The position numbers and the translations under genes were made by a program. A stretch of 64,000 bases of DNA from Comamonas sp. JUb58. GTDB taxonomy: Bacteria > Pseudomonadota > Gammaproteobacteria > Burkholderiales > Burkholderiaceae_C. This document shows, piece after piece, positions 55,562 through 64,000 of the stretch; the stretch's first letter is position 1, and every line of letters begins with the position of its first letter. Below the pieces are notes generated by a model. The model did no database searches. It was not told the origin of the DNA and was given only the letters and a program-made list of their open reading frames with translations. The stretch covers positions 1-64,000 of the forward strand of contig NZ_SOAL01000014.1 of NCBI RefSeq assembly GCF_004364775.1, in the 5' to 3' direction.

Positions 55562-56590
55562 ATGACAACCCCCCTTTCCGCGCGCCCCAGCGCGCCTACG
55601 CCGTCGGCTGCACCGGCTGCCAGCTCCGCCTCGCAGGCGTCTTCGGGCCGCATGCAGGCCTGGGGCACCTATGTGGGCCTGTTTCTGGTGCTGGCCGCCA
55701 TGGTCGCGCTGTTCAGTTTTCTGAGCGAGTATTTCTGGAGCACCGAGACCTTTGTCACCATCGCCAACGAGATCCCCGCACTGGCGGTGATGGCCGTGGG
55801 CATGACCTTTGTGCTGATCCTGGCCGGCATTGACCTGTCGGTGGGCTCGGTGCTGGCGCTGTCGGCGGCTGTGGCGGCCCAGGCGATTCTGGTCTGGGGC
55901 CTCAACCCCTGGGCTGCAGGCGCGCTGGGCCTGCTCTGCGGTTTGCTCTGCGGCGCGGTGCTGGGCTCCATCTCGGTGGTCTGGCGCCTGCCCACCTTCA
56001 TCGTGTCGCTGGGCATGCTCGAAGCGCTGCGCGGCGCGGCCTACCTGGTGACCGACTCGCGCACCCAGTATGTCGGCGATGCGATCTCCGGTCTGGCAGC
56101 GCCCATCGCCTATGGCGTCTCGGCCGCCTTTGTCATCGCCATCGTGGTGGTGGCCCTGGGCCAGATTGTGCTGACCCGCACCGTGTTTGGCCGCTATGTG
56201 GTCGGCATCGGTACCAATGAAGAGGCCATGCGCCTGGCCGGTATCGATCCGCGACCCATCCGCATCCTGGTGTTTGCGCTGACCGGCCTGCTGGCCGGCC
56301 TGGCAGGCCTGATGCAATCGGCCCGCCTGGAAGCGGCCGACCCCAATGCCGGCAGCGGCATGGAATTGCAGGTGATTGCTGCCGTCGTGATTGGCGGCAC
56401 CAGCCTGATGGGCGGACGCGGCTCGGTGATCGCCACCTTCTTTGGCGTGCTGATCATCGCCGTGCTGGAAGCGGGCTTGGCCCAGATCGGCGCCAGCGAG
56501 CCTGCCAAGCGCATCATCACCGGCGCCGTGATCGTGGTGGCTGTGATCATCGACACGTTGCGCCAGCGCCGTGCCGCACGCCGGGCCTGA
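55562..56590 (+). CDS. rbsC: ribose ABC transporter permease
   Basis: A 342-residue membrane protein with about ten helices. After a long Ala/Ser/Pro-rich N-terminus of about 35 residues it shows the RbsC-type motif LAVMAVGMTFVLILAGIDLSVGSVLALSA and GTNEEAMRLAGIDPRPIRILVF, with GGTSLMGGRGSVIATFFGVLI near the end. It forms the ribose channel with RbsA. Confidence 0.94.
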   Translation: MTTPLSARPSAPTPSAAPAASSASQASSGRMQAWGTYVGLFLVLAAMVALFSFLSEYFWSTETFVTIANEIPALAVMAVGMTFVLILAGIDLSVGSVLALSAAVAAQAILVWGLNPWAAGALGLLCGLLCGAVLGSISVVWRLPTFIVSLGMLEALRGAAYLVTDSRTQYVGDAISGLAAPIAYGVSAAFVIAIVVVALGQIVLTRTVFGRYVVGIGTNEEAMRLAGIDPRPIRILVFALTGLLAGLAGLMQSARLEAADPNAGSGMELQVIAAVVIGGTSLMGGRGSVIATFFGVLIIAVLEAGLAQIGASEPAKRIITGAVIVVAVIIDTLRQRRAARRA

Positions 56591-56598
56591 CGGTGGTG

Positions 56599-57648
56599 AT
56601 GAGCAGCATCAAGGACGTGGCGCGCCTGGCGGGCGTGTCCGTCACCACGGTCTCGCATGTGCTGAACAAGACACGTTCGGTGCTGCCGGCCACGCAAGAG
56701 CGTGTGCAGGAGGCCGTGCAGACCCTGGGCTATGTGCCCAGCGCGGTGGCGCGCAGCCTCAAGACCCAGGCCACGCACACCCTCGGCATGCTGGTGCCGG
56801 ACAACTCCAACCCCTACTTTGCCGAGTTGGTGCGCGCGGTTGAAGACGCCTGCTTTGCCGCCGGCTATGCGCTGCTGCTCTGCAATACCGACAACGATGC
56901 CGGACGCCAGCAGGTCTACCTGGATGTGCTGTCGCAAAAGCGGGTCGATGGCCTGATCGTGGCCTCCACCAGCGATGATGCGCTGATGTCCCAACACCTG
57001 GCGCAAACCGCGCTGCCGATGGTGCTGATCGACCGGGCCATTGCCGGCCTGGAGCGCCCCTGCGTGCAGACCGACCATGTGCAAGGCGGCATGCTGGCCA
57101 CCCAGCACCTGATGGCCATGGGCCGCAAGCGCATTGCCTGTGTCGGCGGCCCGCAGGATCTGCAATCCAGCGAGCAGCGCGTACAGGGCTGGCGCCAGGC
57201 GCTGCAGCTGGTGGGCCAGCCCTCTGATCTGCTGGTGCATGGCGATTTCACCGTCAACGGTGGCTATGTGGCCATGCAGCGCCTGCTGCGCGACCCCAGC
57301 GCCGACCGGCCCACGGCCGTGTTTGCCTGCAACGACCTGATGGCCATGGGCGCGCTGCGCGCCGTGCACGAGGCGGGCCTGCAGGTGCCACGCGATGTGG
57401 CCGTGGTGGGTTATGACGATATCGAGCTGGCCAGCTATACGCAGCCAGCGCTGACCACGGTGGCCCAGCCGACCCGGGCCATGGCCCAGCAGGCGCTGGC
57501 CTGGTTGCTGGAGCGCATCCAGGCCGGCCGCAGCGCCGAGCCGGCTGCCGCCAGCACCCAGATGCTGGTGCCGGCCCTGGTCACCCGGGAGAGCAGCCGG
57601 GCCCTGGCCCGCGCTGCCGTGCCGATTGTGAGTGGAGAAACAGTGTGA
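56599..57648 (+). CDS. rbsR: LacI-family regulator of the ribose operon (RbsR)
   Basis: A 349-residue regulator: an N-terminal LacI HTH and hinge (SSIKDVARLAGVSVTTVSHVLNKTRSV) and a periplasmic-binding-protein-like effector domain (HTLGMLVPDNSNPYFAELVRAVEDACFAAG). The ATG at 56599 is preferred to the two preceding in-frame GTGs. It is encoded in the middle of the operon rather than at its end. It probably binds the 18-bp palindrome at 52885-52902 and is relieved by ribose or ribose-phosphate. The stop overlaps the rbsK GTG start. Confidence 0.9.
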   Translation: MSSIKDVARLAGVSVTTVSHVLNKTRSVLPATQERVQEAVQTLGYVPSAVARSLKTQATHTLGMLVPDNSNPYFAELVRAVEDACFAAGYALLLCNTDNDAGRQQVYLDVLSQKRVDGLIVASTSDDALMSQHLAQTALPMVLIDRAIAGLERPCVQTDHVQGGMLATQHLMAMGRKRIACVGGPQDLQSSEQRVQGWRQALQLVGQPSDLLVHGDFTVNGGYVAMQRLLRDPSADRPTAVFACNDLMAMGALRAVHEAGLQVPRDVAVVGYDDIELASYTQPALTTVAQPTRAMAQQALAWLLERIQAGRSAEPAAASTQMLVPALVTRESSRALARAAVPIVSGETV

Positions 57649-58616
57649 ATGTGCCTATCTTGAGCCAGGCCCCGCGTATCGTGGTGCTGGGTAGTTTGAA
57701 CATGGACCTGGTGCTGCGCGTGCCGCACATGCCGCGCGCGGGCGAGACCATGCTGGGCCAGTCGCTCAGCCAGGTGCCGGGCGGCAAGGGCGGCAACCAG
57801 GCCGTCAGCTGCGCGCGCCAGGGGGCCGCCGTCAGCCTGCTGTCCTGCGTGGGCGAGGACGCCTATGCCGACCAGCTGCTGGCCGGCCTGGTGGCCGACC
57901 ATATCGATGTGCAGCATGTGCAGCGCAGCGCGCGCGATGCCACTGGCGTCGCCGTCATCAGCGTTGATGACAGTGCCCAGAACCAGATCGTCGTGGTGCC
58001 CGGCGCCAACCTGCGCTTGCAGGTGACCGAGCAGGTGCTGCGCCCGCTGCTGCAGGATGCCGCCTATGTGGTGCTGCAGTTCGAAACCCCTCTGGAAGAG
58101 GTTGACCAGGCCTTGCGCAGCGCGCGCGCCGAGCGCTGCAAGACCGTGCTCAACCCCTCGCCGGTGCAGCCACTGCCCGATGCCTGGTGGCCCCGCATTG
58201 ATGTGCTGGTGGTGAACGAAACCGAAGCCGCGCAGCTGAGCGGCAGCCCGGTGGACAGCCCTGAGAGCGCAGCCCGTGCCGCCCGCTGGCTGCAGGCCAA
58301 GGGCGTGGGCCAGGTGGTGGTGACCTTGGGCAGCCAGGGTGCCGTCTGCTGCGACCAAGCCGCCGATGGCGCTGAAGCCGCCGCCCACTGGCACCGTGCC
58401 CCCCAGGTGCAGGCGGTGGACACCACGGCCGCCGGCGATACCTTCCTGGGTGCGCTGACCGTGCAGCTGGCCGCCGGCGCCAAGCTGGACGAGGCCACGC
58501 AGTGGGCCATCCGTGCGGCAGCCATCTGCGTGACCCGTGCTGGCGCACAGCCTTCCATTCCTTTCCATGCCGAGGTGGCCACCCGCACCGAAGCCAGCCC
58601 CTGGAGCCCCGTATGA
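57645..58616 (+). CDS. rbsK: ribokinase
   Basis: A 323-residue PfkB-family kinase: VVLGSLNMDLVLRVPHMPRAGETMLGQSLSQVPGGKGGNQAVSCARQGA contains the ribose-binding GGKGGNQA motif; the catalytic Asp lies in the C-terminal VDTTAAGDTFLGALTVQL motif. It phosphorylates ribose to ribose-5-phosphate. GTG start, four-base overlap with rbsR. Confidence 0.95.
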   Translation: MNVPILSQAPRIVVLGSLNMDLVLRVPHMPRAGETMLGQSLSQVPGGKGGNQAVSCARQGAAVSLLSCVGEDAYADQLLAGLVADHIDVQHVQRSARDATGVAVISVDDSAQNQIVVVPGANLRLQVTEQVLRPLLQDAAYVVLQFETPLEEVDQALRSARAERCKTVLNPSPVQPLPDAWWPRIDVLVVNETEAAQLSGSPVDSPESAARAARWLQAKGVGQVVVTLGSQGAVCCDQAADGAEAAAHWHRAPQVQAVDTTAAGDTFLGALTVQLAAGAKLDEATQWAIRAAAICVTRAGAQPSIPFHAEVATRTEASPWSPV

Positions 58617-59014
58617 AGCGTGCCGCGCTGTTGAATATCGAGTTGTCGCAAATCATCGCCGCGATGGGCCATGGCGATATGTTGGTGATTGGCGATGCCG
58701 GCCTGCCGGTGCCTCCTGGCGTGCGCCGGGTGGACCTGGCCGTGGCGCGCGGCGTGCCCAGCCTGGACCAGGTGCTGCAGGCCATCCTGAGTGAGCTGCA
58801 GGTGGAAGCGGCCATCGTCGCCAACGAATGCCTGGACGGACAGCAACTGCCGGCCTGGTACCAGCAGCGCCAGGCCGATGGCCTGCCAAGCGCGCCGCAA
58901 TGCGTGTCGCATGAGGAGTTCAAGGCTATGAGCCGCCAGGCCGTGGCCGTGGTGCGCACCGGTGAATGCACTCCTTATGCCAATATTGCGCTGCGCTCCG
59001 GCGTCGCCTTTTAA
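58613..59014 (+). CDS. rbsD: D-ribose pyranase
   Basis: A 133-residue RbsD: His20 in AAMGHGDMLVIGDAGLP is the catalytic histidine that converts pyranose to furanose ribose. The start overlaps the rbsK stop (ATGA). It ends the operon; inverted repeats and a terminator hairpin follow. Confidence 0.94.
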   Translation: MKRAALLNIELSQIIAAMGHGDMLVIGDAGLPVPPGVRRVDLAVARGVPSLDQVLQAILSELQVEAAIVANECLDGQQLPAWYQQRQADGLPSAPQCVSHEEFKAMSRQAVAVVRTGECTPYANIALRSGVAF

Positions 59015-59136
59015 GAGCCACTAACACGACCCTTGATACGTCGTTGCCAAGCCTTGTCGTACGTCTGTACTGCCTGCGGCTCGGCGCCTAGTCTCAACCG
59101 CAAACCTTCGGTTTGCTGGGCCGTGTTAGCGGCTCT
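59014..59136. repeat. intergenic inverted-repeat element
   Basis: A 15-base terminal inverted repeat (59014-59028 and 59122-59136, one mismatch) encloses about 95 bases that contain an internal hairpin (GCAAAC/GTTTGC at 59100-59116). The element would fold into a long cruciform or mRNA stem structure. I suspect a short interspersed repeat family (MITE- or REP-like) because it is not coding and has defined ends, but copies elsewhere cannot be checked here. Confidence 0.5.
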
Positions 59137-59164
59137 ACGCACTGACATCCAGCCTGCAATGAGC

Positions 59165-59195
59165 AAGGGCCTCTGCTGCAAAGCAAGAGGCCCTT
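59165..59195. terminator. intrinsic terminator between the rbs operon and the two-component genes
   Basis: AAGGGCCTC (59165-59173) and its complement GAGGCCCTT (59187-59195) form a nine-pair, GC-rich stem with a 13-base loop. A short T-rich end follows on the plus strand, and the complement gives an A/T flank for the convergent sensor kinase gene, so it may act in both directions. Confidence 0.65.
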
Positions 59196-59214
59196 TGTAC
59201 AAGCGTTCGCGGCT

Positions 59215-60486
59215 TTAGGCGCTAGCCGGAGGCAGGGTTTGCGCAGGCGCGCTGCGTGCCAGCGGTGCCAGAGGCAGGCGCAGCACAAAGACTGCGCCGC
59301 CGCCTTCACGTTCCTCGCAGTGGACGCTGCCCTCATGGCGCTCGGCAATCGAGCGCACCAGGGCCAGGCCCAGGCCCACACCGCCGTGGCGCTCGCTGGC
59401 GCCGGGCATGCGGTAGAAGGATTCAAAAATGCGTTCCTGCTGGTCCGGTGGCACACCGGGGCCCCGGTCGGCCACGCGGATTTCGGCATAGGCGCCTTGC
59501 TTGTCCAGGAACAAGGTGATCGGGCCCTGGGAGTAGCGGCGGGCGTTTTCCAGCAGGTTGCGCACCGCGCGGCGCAGCAGCTTGGCAATGCCACGCACCT
59601 CGATGGCATCGCCATGCATGTCGGCCACTTCCAGGTCGGCCTCGACCCGCGCGCACTCTTCGGCGCAGAGACCGATGATGTCGATCATCTCGGAGGTGCC
59701 CACATCGGCCTCGCGCGCGCCCAGGCGGCTGGCCAGCAGGATCTCGTCGACCAGCTGGTCGAGCTCGGCGATGTTGCGCTGGATTTCCTGCTTGAAGGTG
59801 GGCGAGGGCTTTTCGCCCATCAGCTCCACACCCATGCGGATGCGGGTCAGCGGGCTGCGCAGCTCATGCGAGGAGTTGGCCAGCAGCGACTTGTGCGCTT
59901 GCACCAGTGCCTCGATGCGGGCGGCTGCAGCATTGAACTGCTCGGCCAGGTCGCTGACCTCGTCATTGCCGCGCACATCGACGCGCACCGACAGGTCGCC
60001 ATCGCCAAACTGCTTGACGCCTTTGCGCAGCGCTTCGAGCCGGCCCATCAGGCGCCGGATGATGGGGAACACGCCCACAACGACGACGACGCCGATGAGG
60101 CCCAGCATCCAGAAAAAGCCAAACGGCGGCTTGACCCAGAACCACCAGGGCCCCAGATTGGGCGGCGGTGGGCGGTGGGTTTCGCCCCGGCCGCTGCGGC
60201 GCTGCAGCTCCATCTCATAGGTGCGGCCCTGGTCGTCTTCGATCAGGTAGAGCACCAATTCGCTCGGGTCGCCGGGCTGGCGCACCGCTTCGCCATGCAG
60301 CATCACCGAGCCATCGGCACCGCGGATCAGCAGCTCGCGCGCAGGCGGCTGCAGCGGCGTGGCGTTCTTCTCCGCCGCCGCCTGCCAGGCCCATCCAATC
60401 ACCAGGATCAGCACGGCCACGCCGCCCACCACGGTGAGCCAGATACGCAGATAAAGCCGTTCGGCGAAGTATTTGTAGAGATGCAT
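59215..60486 (-). CDS. sensor histidine kinase of the CpxA/RstB type
   Basis: A 423-residue membrane kinase: helix at about residues 15-37, a periplasmic segment (38-120) rich in basic and Pro residues, a second helix (about 122-141), HAMP linker, HisKA domain with phospho-acceptor His207 in LLANSSHELRSPLTRIR, and an ATPase domain containing DRGPGVPPDQQERIFESFYRM and HGGVGLGLALVRSI. It senses an unknown envelope signal and phosphorylates the adjacent response regulator. Confidence 0.93.
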   Translation of the reverse strand: MHLYKYFAERLYLRIWLTVVGGVAVLILVIGWAWQAAAEKNATPLQPPARELLIRGADGSVMLHGEAVRQPGDPSELVLYLIEDDQGRTYEMELQRRSGRGETHRPPPPNLGPWWFWVKPPFGFFWMLGLIGVVVVVGVFPIIRRLMGRLEALRKGVKQFGDGDLSVRVDVRGNDEVSDLAEQFNAAAARIEALVQAHKSLLANSSHELRSPLTRIRMGVELMGEKPSPTFKQEIQRNIAELDQLVDEILLASRLGAREADVGTSEMIDIIGLCAEECARVEADLEVADMHGDAIEVRGIAKLLRRAVRNLLENARRYSQGPITLFLDKQGAYAEIRVADRGPGVPPDQQERIFESFYRMPGASERHGGVGLGLALVRSIAERHEGSVHCEEREGGGAVFVLRLPLAPLARSAPAQTLPPASA

Positions 60487-60514
60487 GCGTGCAAAGGAGC
60501 GCTAGCGCCGGGCC

Positions 60515-61252
60515 TCAGTCCTGCTGTTTGGCAAACACATAGCCCACGCCACGCACGGTCAGAATGCGGCGTGGGTTCTTGGCATCGGCCTCAATGGCGG
60601 CGCGGATGCGGCCCATGTGCACGTCGATGGAGCGGTCAAAGGCTTCGAGCTCGCGGCCGCGCACGGCTTCCATGATCTGGTCGCGGCTGAGCACGCGGCC
60701 GGCGCGCTCGGCCAGGGTGACCAGCAGGTCAAACTGGTAGCTGGTCAGGTCGGCGGGCTTGCCGCTGATGGTGACGGCACGGGCGTCGCGGTCGATCTCC
60801 AGGCTGCCAAAGCGCAGCACCTGGCTGGCGGGAGCTGCGGCGCTGCCACCATCCACCCGGCGGCGAAGAATGGCGCGGATGCGGGCGAGCAGCTCGCGCG
60901 GCTCAAAGGGCTTGGGCAGGTAGTCATCGGCGCCCACTTCGAGGCCGATGACGCGGTCCATCGGGTCGCCCTTGGCGGTGAGCATCAGGATAGGCACCTG
61001 GGCGGCCGGGCCGTTCAGGGTGCGGATGCGGCGGCAGACCTCCAGGCCGTCCAGATCGGGCAGCATCAGATCGAGGATGACCAGGTCGGGCGACTGGCCG
61101 CTGGCCGGATCCTGCAGGGCCGACAGGCCGCTGGCGCCATCGGCCATGTGGCTGACCTGCAGCCCCGACTGGGCCAGATACTCGCTCACCATATTGGCCA
61201 GACGCTCGTCATCTTCGATCATCAACAGTTGGTGGGTATGCATGGCAGTCAT
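60515..61252 (-). CDS. OmpR-family response regulator
   Basis: A 245-residue regulator. The receiver domain has acidic pocket residues (MIEDDERLAN), phospho-acceptor Asp61 (LVILDLMLPDLDG) and Lys in MLTAKGD; the C-terminal winged helix ends in ILTVRGVGYVFAKQQD. It lies 28 bp upstream of the kinase gene in the same operon. Target genes cannot be inferred. Confidence 0.95.
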   Translation of the reverse strand: MTAMHTHQLLMIEDDERLANMVSEYLAQSGLQVSHMADGASGLSALQDPASGQSPDLVILDLMLPDLDGLEVCRRIRTLNGPAAQVPILMLTAKGDPMDRVIGLEVGADDYLPKPFEPRELLARIRAILRRRVDGGSAAAPASQVLRFGSLEIDRDARAVTISGKPADLTSYQFDLLVTLAERAGRVLSRDQIMEAVRGRELEAFDRSIDVHMGRIRAAIEADAKNPRRILTVRGVGYVFAKQQD

Positions 61253-61372
61253 GGTTATGGGCGGGAGAACCCGCAGATTTTGCTATAGGTGGCCATCGTG
61301 GCACGCTGGGGTGGCGCCGGATTGTCCCTGCCGTAAAGTTTGGTAAACCGCACCTAGCTCCTGTCAACGTTC

Positions 61373-62716
61373 TCAGAACTCGCCGGTGACAGGCCTGATG
61401 CGCGACGCCAGCCAGACCAGCACCAGCACCGGCAGCCCCAAAAGCGCCGTCGATACAAAGAACTGCGCATAGCCAAAATGGTCCACGTACACGCCCGAGA
61501 AGCCGGCAATCCACTTGGGCAGCAGCATCATCATCGAGCTGAACAGCGCGTACTGGGTGGCCGAGTAGTTCACATTGGTGAGGCTCGACAGGTAGGCGAT
61601 AAAGGCGGCAGAGGCAATGCCGCCGGCCAGGTTGTCGGCGGAGACCACCGCAATTAGGCCCACCAGGTCATGGCCACGGGTGGCCAGCCAAGCAAACAGC
61701 AGGTTGCTGCCGGCCGACAGCACGGCGCCCAGCATCAGCACCCGCATCACGCCGATGCGCATCGAGATCACGCCGCCAATGAAGGCGCCGACCAGGGTCA
61801 TGATGACGCCGAAGATCTTGCTGACCGAAGCGACCTCGGCCTCGGTGTAGCCCATGTCGACATAAAAAGGGTTGGCCATGATGCCCATCACCACATCGGA
61901 GATGCGGTAGATCGCGATCAGCGCCAAGATCAGCACCGCATGCCAGCCGTAGCGGCCGATGAAGTCGGCAAAGGGGGCGACCAGTGCCTCCTGCAGCCAT
62001 TGGGCGGCATTGCGGGCGGGGGTCATGGGCTTGGCTGCCGGCTCGGGCGACAGCAGCACGGTGACCACGCCCACCAGCATCGAGGCGGCCATCACCATAT
62101 AGGCAAAGCCCCAGGCCTGGCGCTGGTAGTCGCCCGCACCTTCTTGCAGGCCCAGGGCCACCAGCCACAGCACGCCGGCGCCAGCCCAGATCATCGCGAT
62201 GCGGTAACCCGTCTGGTAAGTGGCTGCCAGCGCCGCCTGGCGATCGGCATCGGCCGATTCGATGCGGTAGGCATCCAGCGCAATATCCTGCGTGGCCGAG
62301 CCAAAGGCCACCGCCAGCGCGCACCAGACCACGTGCTTGAGGTGCAGTTGCGGATCAACCCAGGCCATGCCCAGCAGGCCGGCAATCACCAGGCCCTGGG
62401 CCAGCAGCAGCCAGCTGCGCCGGCGCCCCAGCAGGCGCGTGAGGCCCGGCAGCGGCAGCCGGTCAACCAAGGGCGACCAGACCCATTTGAAGGCATAGGC
62501 CAGGCCCACCCAGCTGAGGTAGCCGATGGTGCTGCGGTCAATCCCCGCCTTGCGCAGCCAGAACGACAAGGTGCCCAGCACCAGCAGCAGCGGCAGGCCG
62601 GCAGAAAAGCCCAGCGCCAGCATGCGCAGGCTGGCCGGCTCGGTGTAGACGCGGAACGTGTCCGCCCAGGAGCGGCGGGCGGGGGAAGCAGTCACGGAGG
62701 ATGAGGTGTCGGCCAT
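61373..62716 (-). CDS. ampG: AmpG-family muropeptide permease
   Basis: A 447-residue MFS protein with about twelve to fourteen helices: SLRMLALGFSAGLPLLLVLGTLSFWLRKAGIDRSTIGYLSWVG is the AmpG signature. AmpG imports anhydro-muropeptides for cell-wall recycling and thereby influences beta-lactamase induction. The start is placed at 62716 (MADTSSSVTAS). It is divergent from the AraC gene. Confidence 0.92.
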   Translation of the reverse strand: MADTSSSVTASPARRSWADTFRVYTEPASLRMLALGFSAGLPLLLVLGTLSFWLRKAGIDRSTIGYLSWVGLAYAFKWVWSPLVDRLPLPGLTRLLGRRRSWLLLAQGLVIAGLLGMAWVDPQLHLKHVVWCALAVAFGSATQDIALDAYRIESADADRQAALAATYQTGYRIAMIWAGAGVLWLVALGLQEGAGDYQRQAWGFAYMVMAASMLVGVVTVLLSPEPAAKPMTPARNAAQWLQEALVAPFADFIGRYGWHAVLILALIAIYRISDVVMGIMANPFYVDMGYTEAEVASVSKIFGVIMTLVGAFIGGVISMRIGVMRVLMLGAVLSAGSNLLFAWLATRGHDLVGLIAVVSADNLAGGIASAAFIAYLSSLTNVNYSATQYALFSSMMMLLPKWIAGFSGVYVDHFGYAQFFVSTALLGLPVLVLVWLASRIRPVTGEF

Positions 62717-62878
62717 GCAGACGGGCGGTGCAGTAAAACGAGGGAGGCCCAGGCCAGGCCCGGACAATGCGCCAATATACGCTGATCCGCACTGCCGGGC
62801 GGGGCAAGCGGCGCAACAGGGAGCAACGGCCAGCGCATCGCTACACTGTGCGCTATGCACTGATGCACCGCTGCTGCC

Positions 62879-63574
62879 ATGGCCGACCACTCCCACCACC
62901 GCTTGCTGGCTCCTGACTACTCTGTTCGCCACTACGAAGGCGAGCAGCAGGCGCACAGCCATGACCATGTGCAGCTGCTGTATGCGCTGGCCGGCCGCAT
63001 GGAGCTGGAGGTCGATGGCAAGGCCGCCTATGTCGACACCGCCAGCGGCGTGGTGATACCGGCCGGCTCCACCCACGCCTACCTGGCCCAGAAGGGCAGT
63101 GCGCTGGCCGTGGTGGATGTGCCCGACGGGGCCGACTGGGCGCAGATGCGCCGCTTTGCCGCGCCACCGCGCGACTGGCTGGCCACCCATGCCTCGGCCT
63201 TGACGGTGGCCCAGGCCCATGTGGCCTGGGTGCAGCAGTCGCCGGCGCTGCTGCTGCGCCGCGCGCTGGATGTGCAGGCCATCACCGCTGCAGTGCGAGC
63301 CGATTTGGCTGGCGACTGGCGCACCCCCCAACTGGCGGCCCTGGCGCACCTGAGCCCGCAGCGCTTTCATGTTCGCTGGCAAGAGCTGACCGGCAGCACC
63401 CCCCAGCAATGGCTGCGCGACCTGCGCCTGACCGAGGCCAGCCAGGCACTGGCCGCCGGCCAGCCGCTGGAGACCACGGCGCTGCGCTGCGGCTACAGCA
63501 CGGCCAGCGCGCTGGCCTATGCCCTGCGGCGCGATCGTGGCGTGGGCAGCCGCAGCCTGCGCAAGGGCGCTTGA
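62879..63574 (+). CDS. AraC-family transcriptional regulator with N-terminal cupin
   Basis: A 231-residue regulator. The N-terminal half is a cupin-like beta barrel (HSHDHVQLLYALAGRMELEVDGKAAYVDTASGVVIPAGSTHAYL), followed by a helical linker and the C-terminal AraC DNA-binding domain (PQLAALAHLSPQRFHVRWQELTGSTPQQWLRDLRLTEASQAL). The second HTH seems short, ending in a basic tail. The EamA-type gene 78 bp downstream in the same direction may be regulated by it. Confidence 0.88.
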   Translation: MADHSHHRLLAPDYSVRHYEGEQQAHSHDHVQLLYALAGRMELEVDGKAAYVDTASGVVIPAGSTHAYLAQKGSALAVVDVPDGADWAQMRRFAAPPRDWLATHASALTVAQAHVAWVQQSPALLLRRALDVQAITAAVRADLAGDWRTPQLAALAHLSPQRFHVRWQELTGSTPQQWLRDLRLTEASQALAAGQPLETTALRCGYSTASALAYALRRDRGVGSRSLRKGA

Positions 63575-63652
63575 TGCCCTGGGCACGTTGGCCAGCACAG
63601 GCACAAGCGTTTCTCGACATTTGCCCAGGCCCCGTCGCGGCACCATAGCGGC

Positions 63653-64000
63653 ATGACACAGACTTCCAGCGGCATGGCTTCCTCTGCCCCTTCTTCGTTT
63701 TTCAGCGCCTCGGCGCAGGGCATTGCGCTGGTCGCCATTGCCGGCGTGCTTTGGGGCACCAGCGGCACGGCCCAGTACCTGGGGGCGGCGGGGCTGTCGC
63801 CGTTTTGGGTAGGCGCAGCGCAACTGGCGGTGGCGGCGGCCTTTCTGGGCCTGAGCCTGCTCTGGGCCCGGCGTGGCAACACCGGCAGCCTGGTGCTGCA
63901 GCCCAGCCAGGCGGGGCTGCGGCTGTCGTCGTTCTTCTGGGCATCGCTGGGCATTGGCGGCTACAGCGTGTTCTTTTATGCCGGCCTGCAGATGGCGGGT
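63653..64000 (+). CDS. EamA/DMT-family transporter, 5' part (3' end outside window)
   Basis: The reading frame starts at 63653 and is open to the last base, giving 116 residues. A polar N-terminus of about 22 residues is followed by hydrophobic helices with the DMT-typical opening GIALVAIAGVLWGTSGTAQYLG and ASLGIGGYSVFFYAGLQMAG. The remaining helices lie beyond the window. It follows the AraC-type gene in the same orientation. Confidence 0.85.
   Translation, partial: MTQTSSGMASSAPSSFFSASAQGIALVAIAGVLWGTSGTAQYLGAAGLSPFWVGAAQLAVAAAFLGLSLLWARRGNTGSLVLQPSQAGLRLSSFFWASLGIGGYSVFFYAGLQMAG

Noticed and set aside
53738..56317. A long antisense open frame (about 860 codons) opposite the ribose operon
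   Set aside because: It is the complement of strongly supported rbsB, rbsA and rbsC. Its translation is dominated by His, Gln, Ala and Arg without any domain, the typical shadow in GC-rich DNA.
59165..59195. A tRNA- or CRISPR-like structure in the rbsD to kinase gap
   Set aside because: No cloverleaf, anticodon arm or repeated spacer pattern is seen; the hairpin fits a terminator.

Overview
The window reads as a chromosomal segment of a GC-rich betaproteobacterium, most likely Comamonadaceae (Comamonas-like). I infer this from gene content and codon use (glcEF, an rbsBACRKD ribose operon, LplT, AmpG, a ProQ/FinO protein with a long Ala/Arg-rich N-terminus); no rRNA marker is present, so the genus is not proven. 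Almost all genes are GC-rich. The exception is an AT-rich accessory patch at about 2170-4440.

Region 1 (1-4440) is the 3' end of an Rhs polymorphic-toxin gene with an AT-rich C-terminal tip, a coupled immunity-like gene, and downstream a graveyard of orphan toxin/immunity pieces: a frameshifted secreted protein, a 30-bp copy of Rhs core DNA and a DUF3592-like membrane protein. The island directly abuts glcE-glcF (4605-7045); glcD is not visible.

Region 2 (7052-19085) is the most interesting part. A GntR regulator (10790-11443) sits among four near-identical copies of a 13-bp motif (GTATACTGTATAC and variants), one lying inside a well-spaced sigma70-type promoter. The sites flank three transcription units: (a) a gamma-glutamyltransferase-like hydrolase and a permease; (b) two 2Fe-2S ferredoxins, an unrecognised 107-residue protein, a TauE/SafE permease and an ornithine-cyclodeaminase/mu-crystallin homologue; (c) a haem-oxygenase-like di-metal oxidase (HDO) with what looks like a complete six-ligand metal site, an aldehyde dehydrogenase, a GlcG/HbpS-like protein, a ferredoxin-type reductase and an SDR lacking the usual Tyr/Lys pair. 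I infer an inducible oxidative catabolic pathway: an HDO fed with electrons by dedicated ferredoxins, possibly releasing an aldehyde. The substrate is unknown and I know of no described pathway with this gene set.

Region 3 (19310-30495) holds a ProQ-type RNA chaperone, glutathione peroxidase, an EamA permease, lplT, alr, an orphan XRE regulator, and a TetR-controlled EmrB/EmrA/outer-membrane-factor efflux operon. Region 4 (30674-35358) is a one-module Pls/PosA-type NRPS (adenylation, carrier, then membrane and hexapeptide-repeat segments) overlapping its own phosphopantetheinyl transferase; the efflux operon lies just upstream.

Region 5 (35528-51422) is mixed housekeeping: solute-binding proteins, GST, radA, an aldo/keto reductase, an FHA membrane protein coupled to a trypsin-like protease, marC, an LPS-assembly pair (glycosyltransferase and O-antigen-ligase-like), a GNAT gene broken at a G6/C6 tract, pdxY, and a LysR/nitronate-monooxygenase-like pair. 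Region 6 (51501-64000) holds a YbfB-type MFS protein, the ribose operon with an 18-bp perfect LacI-type palindrome, an intergenic inverted repeat, an OmpR-type two-component system, AmpG, an AraC regulator and the 5' end of an EamA permease that runs off the window. I saw no tRNA, rRNA, CRISPR array, insertion sequence or prophage.
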